Assembly: GCA_018336035.1 (NCBI GenBank)
Contig: JAGXRD010000082.1
Location: 1 to 51,823, forward strand
Length of the DNA: 51,823 nucleotides
Origin: Alphaproteobacteria bacterium
Lineage (GTDB): Bacteria > Pseudomonadota > Alphaproteobacteria > Ferrovibrionales > Ferrovibrionaceae
Reading direction: 5' to 3'
In this document: positions 7,181 through 15,534 of the stretch, piece by piece
Position numbering within the stretch: the stretch's first letter is position 1
Layout: each line of letters opens with the position of its first letter
The notes under the pieces: generated by a model
The model's input: the letters and a program-made list of their open reading frames with translations, nothing else
Databases searched by the model: none
What the model was told of the DNA's origin: nothing
Position numbers and translations under genes: made by a program

Positions 7181-7771
7181 TCAGTCCGTATGCTTTCCGT
7201 TGGTCACGATCAGCGGCGGCAGCGGATAATACGGCGGCAGCACCTTCGCCTCGCTCAGCAGTGGTGCCACCATATCCTTCTTCGCGATCACCGGATCGGA
7301 AACTCTCCAGTCAATGCCGATGGCCGGATCGTTCCAGCGGATCGCATGTTCGCAACTCGGATCGTAAGGCGCAGTACACTGATAGATGAAATCGGCCTGA
7401 TCGCTCAGCACCGAGAAGCCGTGTGCGAAGCCCGGCGGAATCCACAGCTGATGATGATTGTCGCCGCTCAGCAGTGTGCCGGTCCAGCGCCCGAAAGTGG
7501 GCGAGCCCTTGCGGATATCGACGGCGACATCGAAGACTTCGCCGGCCAGCACGCTGACCAGCTTGCCCTGGCCATGCGGCTCCTGGTAATGCAGGCCGCG
7601 AATGACCCCTTTACGCGAGCGCGAAAAATTGGTCTGCACCGAGGGCACGCCAAGGCCCTGATTGAGGTAGCGTGGCGCGTTCCACAATTCCTTGATCGAG
7701 CCGCGATCGTCGGAAAACACCTTCATCTCGATGATGAAGACGTCGGGCAGATCAGTGGCGATGATGCGCAT
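7181..7771 (-). CDS. rfbC: dTDP-4-dehydrorhamnose 3,5-epimerase
   Basis: This 196-residue cupin-fold epimerase converts dTDP-4-keto-6-deoxyglucose to the L-lyxo form before reduction by RfbD. RGLHYQEPHGQGKLVSVLAGEVFDV near residue 59 includes the catalytic-base His of RmlC. HQLWIPPGFAHGFSVLS near residue 115 and YQCTAPYDPSCEHAIRWNDP near 135 give the active-site Tyr and the substrate-binding region. Length is normal. It begins two bases after the rfbA stop and ends three bases before rfbD, so translation is probably coupled across the trio. Confidence 0.95.
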   Translation of the reverse strand: MRIIATDLPDVFIIEMKVFSDDRGSIKELWNAPRYLNQGLGVPSVQTNFSRSRKGVIRGLHYQEPHGQGKLVSVLAGEVFDVAVDIRKGSPTFGRWTGTLLSGDNHHQLWIPPGFAHGFSVLSDQADFIYQCTAPYDPSCEHAIRWNDPAIGIDWRVSDPVIAKKDMVAPLLSEAKVLPPYYPLPPLIVTNGKHTD

Positions 7772-7773
7772 GA

Positions 7774-8655
7774 TTAACGCTCGCGCGCTTCAGTCAGCAG
7801 GCGGCGCAGATACTGACCATAGGCATTCTTGCTATAGGCGGCGGCCAGCTTTTCCAGCTGCGCCGCATCGATATAGCCCTGACGCCAGGCCACTTCTTCG
7901 GGCGCGGCGATCTTCAGGCCCTGACGCTTTTCCACCGTGGCGATGAAATTCGAGGCTTCGAGCAGGCTGTCCGGCGTGCCGGTATCGAGCCATGCAAAAC
8001 CGCGGCCGAACAGTTCGACCTTCAGCTTGCCGCGCTTGAGATAGACATTGTTGAGATCAGTGATTTCCAGTTCACCGCGCGCCGACGGCTTCAGGCCGGC
8101 GGCAATGTCGCAGACCTCGCGGTCGTAGAAATACAGCCCGGTGACCGCCCAGTTGGTCGGCGGATTGGCCGGCTTCTCGATGATCGCGGTCGGCGTTTTC
8201 CTGTCCGGACCCAGTTCCAGCACGCCATAGCGTTCCGGATCGGCGACCCAGTAGCCGAATACCACGGCGCCGTCCTGGATACTGGCGGCGCGGCGCAGCA
8301 CCTCGCTGAAGCCTTCGCCGTAGAAAATGTTGTCGCCCAGCACCAGCGCGCAGCCCTCGCCGTTGATGAAGTCGCGACCGATGACAAAGGCCTGCGCGAT
8401 ACCATTCGGCTCCGGCTGCACGGCATAGGTGATCGAGATGCCCCATTGGCTGCCATCGCCGAGCAGGCCGCTGAAGGCCGCCTGGTCGCGCGGCGTGGTG
8501 ATGACCAGGATTTCACGGATGCCGGCCAGCATCAGCGTGGTGAGCGGATGATAGATCATCGGCTTGTCGTAAACCGGGATCAGCTGCTTGCTGGTCACGG
8601 CCGTTGCCGGATGCAGCCGGGTGCCGGCGCCGCCTGCCAGGATGATGCCTTTCAT
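7774..8655 (-). CDS. rfbA: Glucose-1-phosphate thymidylyltransferase
   Basis: This 293-residue nucleotidyltransferase makes dTDP-glucose from dTTP and glucose-1-phosphate. The start [18 protein letters not shown] is the nucleotide-binding loop; [17 protein letters not shown] and VLGDNIFYG near residue 108 (metal-binding Asp) are RmlA signatures. [19 protein letters not shown] near residue 221 is also typical. The product feeds both branches encoded here, rhamnose (RfbC, RfbD) and the predicted 3-amino sugar. Glucose-1-phosphate could come from the phosphoglucomutase encoded at about 42-43.6 kb. AAGG lies just before the ATG. A 96-base gap separates it from the upstream glycosyltransferase gene. 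Confidence 0.96.
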   Translation of the reverse strand: MKGIILAGGAGTRLHPATAVTSKQLIPVYDKPMIYHPLTTLMLAGIREILVITTPRDQAAFSGLLGDGSQWGISITYAVQPEPNGIAQAFVIGRDFINGEGCALVLGDNIFYGEGFSEVLRRAASIQDGAVVFGYWVADPERYGVLELGPDRKTPTAIIEKPANPPTNWAVTGLYFYDREVCDIAAGLKPSARGELEITDLNNVYLKRGKLKVELFGRGFAWLDTGTPDSLLEASNFIATVEKRQGLKIAAPEEVAWRQGYIDAAQLEKLAAAYSKNAYGQYLRRLLTEARER

Positions 8656-8751
8656 CGCCTTCGGTCCTTCAACTGTCCGCCTGCCGGGTCGCCGGAGGCA
8701 GGTTCAAGTCTGCAATAAATTGACGGTTTACGCCATCGCCCGGCCTGCGGG

Positions 8752-10443
8752 CTAACTGCGGGGTGCCGGGGTGAGATTGATCCGGTCCAGCATCTGCTGC
8801 GTCGTATCCGGCCGGTAGTCGCCCAGCGCCGGAGGCGTAACGCCGACAGGGATCTGACCGTCAAAGGCTGCGTCGGCCGCGCGCTCGGAATGGTGCGTTT
8901 CGAAATAGGCCCGCGAAAGGCCTGCGTGGCGTGCCAGCTCTTTGCGATCCATGGCGCGCAAAGCCGTAATCAGGCCTTCCAGATCTGACCATCGGAAGGC
9001 CTCGGGATAGACCATGTTGTCCACACAGGCAAAGCGTGACTGGTAGTTGACATGATAGAGTACCGGTATGCCGGTCGCCATCGCCTCGATCAGTGCCCTC
9101 CCCCCGCCAGTCGGGAAGGAGGCGACATAGAGGTCGACATTCAGGTCATGCAGCGCGGCGGCAAGGCTCTCGACATGCGGAATATGACGGAATCGCTCCC
9201 TTGGAATCGCGTGGCGGTCGAGATTGCCATGGATCTGGGCCACCACCTCGGCCGGCAGCGCGCCGATATGGATATGCTCGCCGCCGCCCTGCGCCATAAT
9301 CTGCGGCAGGAGATCGGCATAGCGATAGGCATAGTTCTTGTCGGTGAATTTTGCCGCCGAACCGCAGGCCGCAGTCCGTACAGGCCCTTCGGCCAGAAAG
9401 GACGCTGGCTCGCGCCTGCGGGTATCGGTCGCTGTCATGGGGATATAGATCGGATTGATCTCCGGCCTGTGCCGGCAGAGCAGATGATGCACCATCGGCG
9501 TCTGGTCGATATGTCCCGTCACAGGTAGGGTCGCGCCCAGCGTGAAGCAGGCATCCGAGTGATGGTTGAAATAGGTTTTCGTATTGCCCAGCAGGGTCGT
9601 TGCGGCCGGAATGACCGGGTCATACGGATGATTGAACAGGAAGACGGTTTCCGGACGCAGGGTCTGCAAGTTCTGCCATAGCCACAGCAGCGTCTGGTCA
9701 TGCCGTATCTGGCTGTTGCGGTGCCAGCTGAAGTCGATGCCCTTGAGTTCCTTGTCCAGCAGAGCCTGCACCGCCGGCATCGCCATGCCGATGCCCAGCC
9801 CGGTCAGCAGCAGCACATGCTTACGATCCGGCTGGCGCCGGATGTAATCCATCAGCACGCGGGTATGGCCGCCGAATTCATGAATCGCCGTGGCCAGGTA
9901 AACAATCGGTGCAGACGAATCCGGAATGATCGGCGCGATCTTCTGATGCCCGGCGAACCTTGCGCCGGTTTCGACACATAACGCATCGAGCTGGGCATCG
10001 TTGCTCGGTGCCGCCTGCGACATCGGCAGGCTTTTCACCAGACGGTAGGCGACATCCGACAGCGTCCACAGCGCATAGCCGAAATCACCCTCCGTACAGG
10101 CGGCTTTCACATCGCGACTGACATCTTCCACGGTAGGATAGAAGCCGGCTTCGATACCTTGGTCCTGCAGATGAAGGGCGCGCCTGGCCATGTGACGCGA
10201 CACCAGCACACGCAGGTCCGTCGGCGCATAGGGCAACAGCCTGTCCCAGATCGCGAGCGCCTCTGACCGCCTGCCCAGTGCCGCGTTGAGCTGTGCCATC
10301 AGCGGCAGCAGCCTGGGATCCTGTCCCCGTTGAGCGAACTGCGCCTGGAGATAGTCGAGCGCGGGCTGCGCGCCCCGGCTGGCGGCCAGCTCCTGGGTTG
10401 CCTTGATAACGTCCTCCGGCGAAGAGGCAGCCCGGTCCGGCAT
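8752..10443 (-). CDS. Large GT-B-type glycosyltransferase with N-terminal TPR-like helices
   Basis: This is a 563-residue cytoplasmic protein with no signal peptide. The first 85 residues are alpha-helical with spacing like tetratricopeptide repeats (ALDYLQAQFAQRGQDPRLLPLMAQLNAALGR, split here into hydrophobic repeats). The central part has HEFGGHTRVLMDYIRRQPDRKHVLLLTG, similar to the first Rossmann domain of GT-B enzymes. The C-terminal part has DLYVASFPTGGGRALIEAMATGIPVLYH, which matches the donor-binding segment of GT4-like transferases. The ATG at 10443 overlaps the TGA of the ketoisomerase gene; a GTG one codon earlier is possible. Its place between the sugar-modifying gene and rfbA suggests it transfers one of the dTDP sugars made here. 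Donor and acceptor cannot be read from sequence. Confidence 0.75.
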   Translation of the reverse strand: MPDRAASSPEDVIKATQELAASRGAQPALDYLQAQFAQRGQDPRLLPLMAQLNAALGRRSEALAIWDRLLPYAPTDLRVLVSRHMARRALHLQDQGIEAGFYPTVEDVSRDVKAACTEGDFGYALWTLSDVAYRLVKSLPMSQAAPSNDAQLDALCVETGARFAGHQKIAPIIPDSSAPIVYLATAIHEFGGHTRVLMDYIRRQPDRKHVLLLTGLGIGMAMPAVQALLDKELKGIDFSWHRNSQIRHDQTLLWLWQNLQTLRPETVFLFNHPYDPVIPAATTLLGNTKTYFNHHSDACFTLGATLPVTGHIDQTPMVHHLLCRHRPEINPIYIPMTATDTRRREPASFLAEGPVRTAACGSAAKFTDKNYAYRYADLLPQIMAQGGGEHIHIGALPAEVVAQIHGNLDRHAIPRERFRHIPHVESLAAALHDLNVDLYVASFPTGGGRALIEAMATGIPVLYHVNYQSRFACVDNMVYPEAFRWSDLEGLITALRAMDRKELARHAGLSRAYFETHHSERAADAAFDGQIPVGVTPPALGDYRPDTTQQMLDRINLTPAPRS

Positions 10444-10892
10444 CACGCGCCAGCAACGGGAATGCCGGCAGCAGCCCAGCGCGCCGATGCCGCGCGGCGA
10501 AAGTCGGTGTGATCGCGGATATAGTCACTTTCGTCGTAATGCGCCGAGGCCATCACCATGCAGACCGCACCGGAGGAGAAATTGTTGATCACGCGCCAGA
10601 CCATCGGCTTCAGCAGCACGCCCTTATGCGAGCGGTTCAGGAAGATGCTTTCCTGGCGGAGGCCATCGTCGAGATGGATGCTGAAACTGCCTGAGCCGGC
10701 AATGATCAGCTGCTGCAGGGTCTTGTGCGCATGACCGGCGCGTTCCGACCCCGAGGGAACGTCATAGAGATAATAGACCCGGCGGATATCGAACGGCACC
10801 TGCCGTTCGGCCTCGATGACCGTCAGATTGCCGCGCAGGTCATGCACAACCGGCAGGTCGATCACATCCCAGTTCTTGTCGTTCTCACTCAT
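10443..10892 (-). CDS. FdtA/QdtA-like dTDP-4-keto-6-deoxyglucose 3,4-ketoisomerase (WxcM-like cupin)
   Basis: This single-domain cupin has 149 residues. The strand pattern with LRGNLTVIE, PFDIRRVYYLYDVP, RAGHAHKTLQQLIIAGSGSF and GVLLKPMVWRVINNFSSGAVCMVMAS is that of FdtA/QdtA 3,4-ketoisomerases. The His pair in AGHAHK is the expected catalytic site. These enzymes shift the keto group of dTDP-4-keto-6-deoxyglucose to C3 so that a DegT aminotransferase can add an amino group. Such an aminotransferase is encoded at 12572-13720, which supports the call. FdtA (galacto product) and QdtA (gluco product) cannot be separated by eye. It overlaps the glycosyltransferase start, and a 16-bp palindrome lies upstream. 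Confidence 0.87.
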   Translation of the reverse strand: MSENDKNWDVIDLPVVHDLRGNLTVIEAERQVPFDIRRVYYLYDVPSGSERAGHAHKTLQQLIIAGSGSFSIHLDDGLRQESIFLNRSHKGVLLKPMVWRVINNFSSGAVCMVMASAHYDESDYIRDHTDFRRAASARWAAAGIPVAGA

Positions 10893-10938
10893 GCCCTGGC
10901 ATCCGACGACAGATTCCCTCGGCGTGAGTCTAGCCGGA

Positions 10939-10954
10939 CATTTGTTAACAAATG
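10939..10954. promoter_or_regulatory. 16-bp perfect palindrome upstream of the ketoisomerase gene
   Basis: CATTTGTTAACAAATG is fully self-complementary and AT-rich in a GC-rich region. It lies 47 bases upstream of the minus-strand ketoisomerase start and 17 bases after the end of the upstream glycosidase-like gene. It could be an operator for an internal promoter of the downstream sugar genes. A hairpin is less likely because the centre would have to stay unpaired. Confidence 0.4.
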
Positions 10955-10970
10955 CCTCAGCCGGGCCCCG

Positions 10971-11891
10971 TCAGGCTTCGCGTAAAGCGACGCCGAAGCC
11001 GGTCTGGCCGAAGCCGTTACCGTTGTAGAAGAGATACGTACCACTGGGCAGCGTCGTCACGGCGCTGAAACAGATGGTTTCGGAATCCCAGCCCTCTGGC
11101 GAGACATCCAGCCCCAGCGCCGCATCGTTGCGCTGCCAGTTGCGGGCATCGGCCGAGGTGGCATAGGCCAGCCGGTAGCCGTGACGCAGCGTTCGCGTCG
11201 AGAAATAGAGTTCGTATCCGGCTGGCGACGACACCACGAAGGGTCGGCCGAGGCCATGCTCGACGGCCTCGTCGGGTCCAAGCACGAAACGGCTGGCTCC
11301 GGTCCATTGCCGGCCATCGGCAGAGTCCAGCGTACGCATGTGATAGTTCGGCACGGCCTTTCCACCGACCATCACTTCATGGTCACCGGCGATATACAGC
11401 ATGCGCCACCCGCCATTCACGGGGAAGGCGAAAGGCGCGGTCCTATAGAGCAGTTCGCCATCGCAGCATCCCAGGATCGGCGCTTCCGAAACCCGCGTGA
11501 AGCTCTCGCCGCCGTCGCGGCTGATCGCCAGACCGCTGAACAGGACGTAGCGAACGCGCACGCCGAGCTGGTAGCCGGCGTAGTAGAGCCACAGTTCCGC
11601 GCCGCGCCAGATTGCGCAGGTGGGAAGGACGCCGTTGTCGTCGAAACAGCCGGGCCGGCCGATATCGAATACCGGCCTTGCCGAACGTCGCAAGATGCGG
11701 GTCGGATCGCGCGGATCGAGATCAACATACCCGATGCGGCCCACGCCCTTGTCGTCGCGACAGCCAACATAGATGCGCAACCCACCGTCGGGCATCTGCA
11801 CCGGTGTCGGGATTGCGGCATGGCTGCGCGCCCAGGCTTCATTGCCGTCCGGCGCATAGATGCAGCCGAGCTTGCGCCAGCGCATTGTCAT
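10971..11891 (-). CDS. Beta-propeller glycosidase-like protein (GH43/GH130-type fold)
   Basis: This 306-residue protein has repeated blade-like blocks. GLRIYVGCRDDKGVGRIGYVDLDP, ELWLYYAGY, LSGLAISRDGGESFTR-like spacing, WRMLYIAGDHEV, GYELYFSTRTLRHGYRLAYATSADARNW and GTYLFYNGNGFG fit a five-bladed propeller of the GH43/GH32/GH130 kind. No signal peptide is visible, so it would act in the cytoplasm. The catalytic acids cannot be assigned by eye. It overlaps the acetyltransferase stop by four bases (ATGA) and lies inside the amino-sugar cassette. Its substrate is therefore probably a sugar nucleotide or lipid-linked intermediate, or it may be a phosphorylase-like or non-catalytic accessory. The function is unproven. 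Confidence 0.65.
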   Translation of the reverse strand: MTMRWRKLGCIYAPDGNEAWARSHAAIPTPVQMPDGGLRIYVGCRDDKGVGRIGYVDLDPRDPTRILRRSARPVFDIGRPGCFDDNGVLPTCAIWRGAELWLYYAGYQLGVRVRYVLFSGLAISRDGGESFTRVSEAPILGCCDGELLYRTAPFAFPVNGGWRMLYIAGDHEVMVGGKAVPNYHMRTLDSADGRQWTGASRFVLGPDEAVEHGLGRPFVVSSPAGYELYFSTRTLRHGYRLAYATSADARNWQRNDAALGLDVSPEGWDSETICFSAVTTLPSGTYLFYNGNGFGQTGFGVALREA

Positions 11892-12568
11892 GCCTCAGGC
11901 ACCTTGAAGAAGCGCCAAGTGGTCAGTTTGGCGACCTCCGCTTCGGCCGGACGGAACAGTTGGCCCGCTTCGGTGTCTTTCGAGACCACGCAGCCAGGCC
12001 CGACCCAGTTGTCCCTGCCCAGCGTGATATTGTTGGCCAGCGCGGCATTCACGCCGAGGAAGCTGCCGCTGCCGATGGTGCAATAGCCCGAGATCACCAC
12101 ATGCGACGACACGAAGACATTGTCCTCGATCACGGAATGATGGCCGATATGGTTGCCGCTCCACAGCACGACATTGTCGCCGATGGTCACGAAGGGCTGC
12201 ACGACGTTGTTCTCGAAGATGAAGCAATGCTCGCCCAGCCTGGCGTTCTTCCACACGAAGGCCTGCGGGCTGATATAGCTAGCCGGCCGGTAGCCCATCG
12301 CCTTGGCAGCCGTCAGCAGCCGGGCGCGCAGGCGGTTCATCTGCGTGTAGACGACGGCGACATGGATATCATGCTCGGCCGGCGGATACAGCGAGGGCAG
12401 ATTCTCAAAGGCCACGACCGGACGGCCTAGTAGGCTGTCGCGTTTGAGATAGGCCTGCTCGACGGCGAAGGCGACCACTTCATACTCATCGCCGGCGCTG
12501 AAATACTCGCAGGCGATCTCGGCGAAAGCGCTGTCGCCGACCAGAACAAGTTTGCGTTTCTGCGCCAC
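11888..12568 (-). CDS. PglD-like sugar O/N-acetyltransferase (left-handed beta-helix)
   Basis: This 226-residue protein has two parts. Residues 1-95 form a small Rossmann-like PglD_N domain beginning KLVLVGDSAFAEIACEYF. Residues 100-215 are hexapeptide repeats of a left-handed beta-helix, with IGDNVVLWSGNHIGHHSVIEDNVFVSSHVVISGYCTIGSGSFLGVN (given here only as its repeat pattern) and the catalytic-type His in GHHSVI. PglD-type enzymes acetylate amino sugars on nucleotide carriers using acetyl-CoA. The start is GTG, backed by AGGGG eight bases upstream inside the end of the aminotransferase gene. It follows DegT by three bases and overlaps the next gene by four. The likely substrate is the 3-amino sugar made by that aminotransferase. 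Confidence 0.85.
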   Translation of the reverse strand: MAQKRKLVLVGDSAFAEIACEYFSAGDEYEVVAFAVEQAYLKRDSLLGRPVVAFENLPSLYPPAEHDIHVAVVYTQMNRLRARLLTAAKAMGYRPASYISPQAFVWKNARLGEHCFIFENNVVQPFVTIGDNVVLWSGNHIGHHSVIEDNVFVSSHVVISGYCTIGSGSFLGVNAALANNITLGRDNWVGPGCVVSKDTEAGQLFRPAEAEVAKLTTWRFFKVPEA

Positions 12569-12571
12569 TGC

Positions 12572-13720
12572 CTATCCCCTCGCCTCGCGCCGGCCCGGTG
12601 CCGTCACGACCTGTCGGATCACAGCGCAGACATGGTCGACCTGCGCATCGGTCAGACCCGGCCAGATCGGTAGGCTCAGTGTCGTCCGCGCGATTCTCTC
12701 CGCCACCGGAAACTGCCCAGCGCGATAGCCGAGTGCGGCATAGGCCGGCTGCAGATGCGGCGGCACCGGATAATGCACCATGGTCTGCACACCGGCGGCA
12801 GTCAGCGTCTCCGCCAGCGCGTCGCGGGCGGCATGGCGCACCGGGAACAGATGCCAGACCGGTTCCGCGCCTTCGGGCACGACCGGCAGATCAAGGTCCG
12901 GCAGATCGGAGAGCGATTCCATATACCGCGCCGCAATGCGGCGACGATCGGCATTCAGTGCATCCAGTCCGCGCAGCTTCACCGACAGGATCGCGGCCTG
13001 CAGCTCGTCCAGCCGCGAATTGCAGCCGGCGATCTGGTGTTCGTATTTCTTCTCGGAACCATAGTTGCGGAGCAGCCGGATACGCTTGGCCAGCGCGGCA
13101 TCGCTGGTCACCACCGCGCCGCCATCGCCCAATGCACCAAGATTCTTGGTCGGATAGAAGCTGAAGCCTGCTACCGTGCCGAGGCTGCCGGCCTTGTGAC
13201 CGCGATAGGTCGCGCCATGCGCCTGCGCGGCATCTTCGATCAGGTGGACATTGTGCTTGGCCGCCAGTGCCTGCAGCGGCGCCATATCGACCGGCACGCC
13301 ATAGAGATGCACGGCGATCAGTGCTTTTGTCCGGCTGGTAATAGTCGCCGGCACCAAGGCGGGATCGATATTGCCTGTGCCGGCGAGGCAGTCGACCGGA
13401 ACCGGCCGCGCGCCGGTGCGAGTGACGCCGAGCCAGGTGGCAATGAAGGTATGCGCCGGCACAATCACCTCGTCGCCAGCGCCGATGCCTAGTCCTTCAA
13501 GGATCAGCGTCAGGGCATCGAGCCCGTTGGCGACGCCGATGCCATGACGAGTCGTGCAGTAGGCGGCAAATTCGGATTCAAACGCCGCGACACGCTCGCC
13601 CAGGATGAACTGGCGGCCCTGCAGCGTCGCACGCCAGGCATCCTCCAGCTCGCCGGCAATGGCGGCGTGAGTCGGTCCGATATCGAAAAACGGCACATTC
13701 ATGGACGGCAATCCGGGCAT
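12572..13720 (-). CDS. DegT/DnrJ/EryC1-family sugar aminotransferase
   Basis: This PLP enzyme of 382 residues has [36 protein letters not shown] and [14 protein letters not shown], with the PLP-binding lysine at about 192 and [15 protein letters not shown] downstream. These are hallmarks of the sugar-aminotransferase group. It probably aminates the C3 keto sugar produced by the FdtA/QdtA-like enzyme, giving dTDP-3-amino-3,6-dideoxyhexose. Two starts are possible: ATG 13720 and ATG 13702. The second (MNVPFF) is more like family members; neither has a strong ribosome site. It is first in the minus-strand run and faces a methyltransferase across an 81-base AT-rich gap, which must hold the promoters of both. 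Confidence 0.92.
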   Translation of the reverse strand: MPGLPSMNVPFFDIGPTHAAIAGELEDAWRATLQGRQFILGERVAAFESEFAAYCTTRHGIGVANGLDALTLILEGLGIGAGDEVIVPAHTFIATWLGVTRTGARPVPVDCLAGTGNIDPALVPATITSRTKALIAVHLYGVPVDMAPLQALAAKHNVHLIEDAAQAHGATYRGHKAGSLGTVAGFSFYPTKNLGALGDGGAVVTSDAALAKRIRLLRNYGSEKKYEHQIAGCNSRLDELQAAILSVKLRGLDALNADRRRIAARYMESLSDLPDLDLPVVPEGAEPVWHLFPVRHAARDALAETLTAAGVQTMVHYPVPPHLQPAYAALGYRAGQFPVAERIARTTLSLPIWPGLTDAQVDHVCAVIRQVVTAPGRREARG

Positions 13721-13801
13721 TTGTGCATAGGTTAGATCACCGATTCTTAATAAATCACACCTAGTTTTCCGTGAGAAAGCGGACAGGATTCAACTCTGCG
13801 C
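13721..13801. promoter_or_regulatory. Divergent promoter region of the sugar cluster
   Basis: This 81-bp gap between divergent genes is visibly AT-richer than its surroundings (for example TTCTTAATAAATCAC near 13742). On the minus strand TATTAA could serve as a -10 element; no convincing -35 is seen. It is the only sensible place for the promoters of the aminotransferase and the methyltransferase operons. Confidence 0.4.
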
Positions 13802-14581
13802 ATGACCCCACGCGACCGCAGCTCGGGCACCGGCATCGACCCCGCGGCTTATAGCGTCGCGGGCTTCGAGGAGTTTCGCCGTCGCGCTGCCGATCCGAAA
13901 CTCAGCCCGCATGAGAAATCCGGCTTCCCCGATCTCTATCGCGAGGGCCGCGGCGGCACCATCCTGAACGACATCCTGGCCAAGATGTCGCCACTCTGCG
14001 ACCGCGGCCAGAAGGTACTGGATATCGGCCCGGGCAGTTCCAGCCTGCCGATAGCACTGATCGAACATTGCATCCGCCAGCAGCACAGTCTCGTGCTGGT
14101 CGATTCCGCCGAAATGCTGGCGCTGCTGCCCGATCACGCCGCGATCACCAAGATCCCCGGCGCCTTCCCTGCTACCTTGCCGGCCGTGCAAAATGTCTCC
14201 GCCGGATATGACGCCATCCTGGTCTACAGCGTCGCGCAGTATGTCTTCACCGAGGGCAACCTGTGGTCCTTCGTCGACCTTGCCGCCGACCTGCTCAATC
14301 CGGGCGGCACGCTGCTGATCGGCGATCTGCCCAATGCCAGCCTGCGCAAGCGCTTCCTGGCCAGCGCGGCCGGCCGCGCGCACCATCGGCGCCATGTCGA
14401 TCCGGACAACGATCCCGTGGTGGACTTCAATCACGCCGAACCCGGCCAGATCGACGATGCGGTGATCTTCGCCATCCTGCAGCGGATGCGGCTCGCCGGT
14501 TTCGACGCCTTCGTGTTGCCGCAGGCACCGGAACTGCCGCAGGCCAGCCGCCGCGAAGACATCCTGATCCGCCGGCCGTGA
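13802..14581 (+). CDS. SAM-dependent class I methyltransferase
   Basis: This soluble 259-residue protein has motif I KVLDIGPGSSSLPIAL near residue 74, an acidic LVLVDSAEM at the end of the second strand near 98, YDAILVYSVAQYVF near 138 and LLNPGGTLLIGDLPNASL near 164. This is the canonical Rossmann methyltransferase order. It starts the plus-strand pair with the FemAB-like gene, whose ATG overlaps its TGA by one base. In this setting a sugar or glycan methylation is plausible, but the sequence does not show the substrate. It has no near-identical copy in the window. A weak ribosome site precedes the ATG. Confidence 0.82.
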   Translation: MTPRDRSSGTGIDPAAYSVAGFEEFRRRAADPKLSPHEKSGFPDLYREGRGGTILNDILAKMSPLCDRGQKVLDIGPGSSSLPIALIEHCIRQQHSLVLVDSAEMLALLPDHAAITKIPGAFPATLPAVQNVSAGYDAILVYSVAQYVFTEGNLWSFVDLAADLLNPGGTLLIGDLPNASLRKRFLASAAGRAHHRRHVDPDNDPVVDFNHAEPGQIDDAVIFAILQRMRLAGFDAFVLPQAPELPQASRREDILIRRP

Positions 14582-15534
14582 TGTCTGCCGTTCCTCCGAA
14601 GATCACGTTGCGCCGCTACAGCGACAGCGATGCCGAAATCTGGAACCGCTTCAACGCTGCCAGCAAGAACGGCACCTTCATGCTGGACCGCAACTACATG
14701 GATTATCATCGTCGGCGCTTCGACGATCATTCGCTGCTGGCCTTCGATGCAGATGGCACGCTACTGGCCGTGATCCCGGCGCATCGTCGCGACGACCTGC
14801 TGATCAGCCATGGCGGCCTGACCTATGGCGGCGTGGTCAGTGACGATGCAATGACGCCACTGAAAATGCTCGGTCTGTTCGACGCGCTGCTGGCGCATAT
14901 CAAATCCGAAGGCATGCGCGGGCTGTATTACAAGACCATTCCGCGCTTCTATCACCGCCGGCCGGCCGATGAGGATCTATTTGCGCTCTTCATCCACAAG
15001 GCCGTGCTGACCCGCCGCGACCTCACCACCGCGATCGATCCGCAATTTCCGGCACAGGCGCAGACCCGCCGTAAGCGCGGCATGAAGGCCGCCGCCAAGG
15101 CCGGGCTCACGGTTGCCCTCAGCGACCGCTGGGACGAGTTCTGGGCGATCCTGACGCAGAATCTGAGCGACCGGCACAAGCTGAAGCCCGTACATACGGT
15201 GGAGGAAATCCGCCTCCTGCACAGCCGTTTCCCGGACGCGATCAAGCTGTATTGCGTGACGCAGAACGATGTCGTGGTCGGCGGCGCGGTGATGTATCTG
15301 ACCGAACGCTGCGCGCATGTGCAATACACTGCCAGCAATCCGGCCGGGCGCGAGGCCAATGCGCTCGATCTGTTATTTTTTACGCTGGTCGAGGAGTATG
15401 CCGGTCGCTGGTTCGACTTCGGCATTTCCAACGAAGGCGATGGCCGCATCCTCAATCACGGCCTGATCGACTACAAGGAAGGCTTCGGCGCCCGCACGGT
15501 CACGCTCGACCATTACGAGATCCTGTTGCCTTAA
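14581..15534 (+). CDS. FemAB/GNAT-like acyltransferase
   Basis: This 317-residue protein has two GNAT-like halves. The first part carries NRFNAASKNGTFMLDRNYMDYH and SLLAFDADGTLLAVIPAHR; GLYYKTIPRFYHRRPADED follows near 120. The second half has LYCVTQNDVVVGGAVMYL and VQYTASNPAGREANALDLLFFTLVEEYAGRWFDFGISNE, which is the FemAB/GNAT acyl-donor-site pattern common in polysaccharide clusters. It starts at ATG 14581, overlapping the methyltransferase TGA; further upstream in-frame codons are only the methyltransferase read in another frame. It converges on a glycosyltransferase with a 4-base overlap. A role in acylating an amino sugar is possible, in parallel with the PglD-like enzyme, but the donor is not known. 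Confidence 0.75.
   Translation: MSAVPPKITLRRYSDSDAEIWNRFNAASKNGTFMLDRNYMDYHRRRFDDHSLLAFDADGTLLAVIPAHRRDDLLISHGGLTYGGVVSDDAMTPLKMLGLFDALLAHIKSEGMRGLYYKTIPRFYHRRPADEDLFALFIHKAVLTRRDLTTAIDPQFPAQAQTRRKRGMKAAAKAGLTVALSDRWDEFWAILTQNLSDRHKLKPVHTVEEIRLLHSRFPDAIKLYCVTQNDVVVGGAVMYLTERCAHVQYTASNPAGREANALDLLFFTLVEEYAGRWFDFGISNEGDGRILNHGLIDYKEGFGARTVTLDHYEILLP

Noticed and set aside
8656-8751. Terminator or promoter in the gap before rfbA
   Set aside because: A CCTGCC/GGCAGG hairpin is present, but there is no T-run or clear promoter hexamers.
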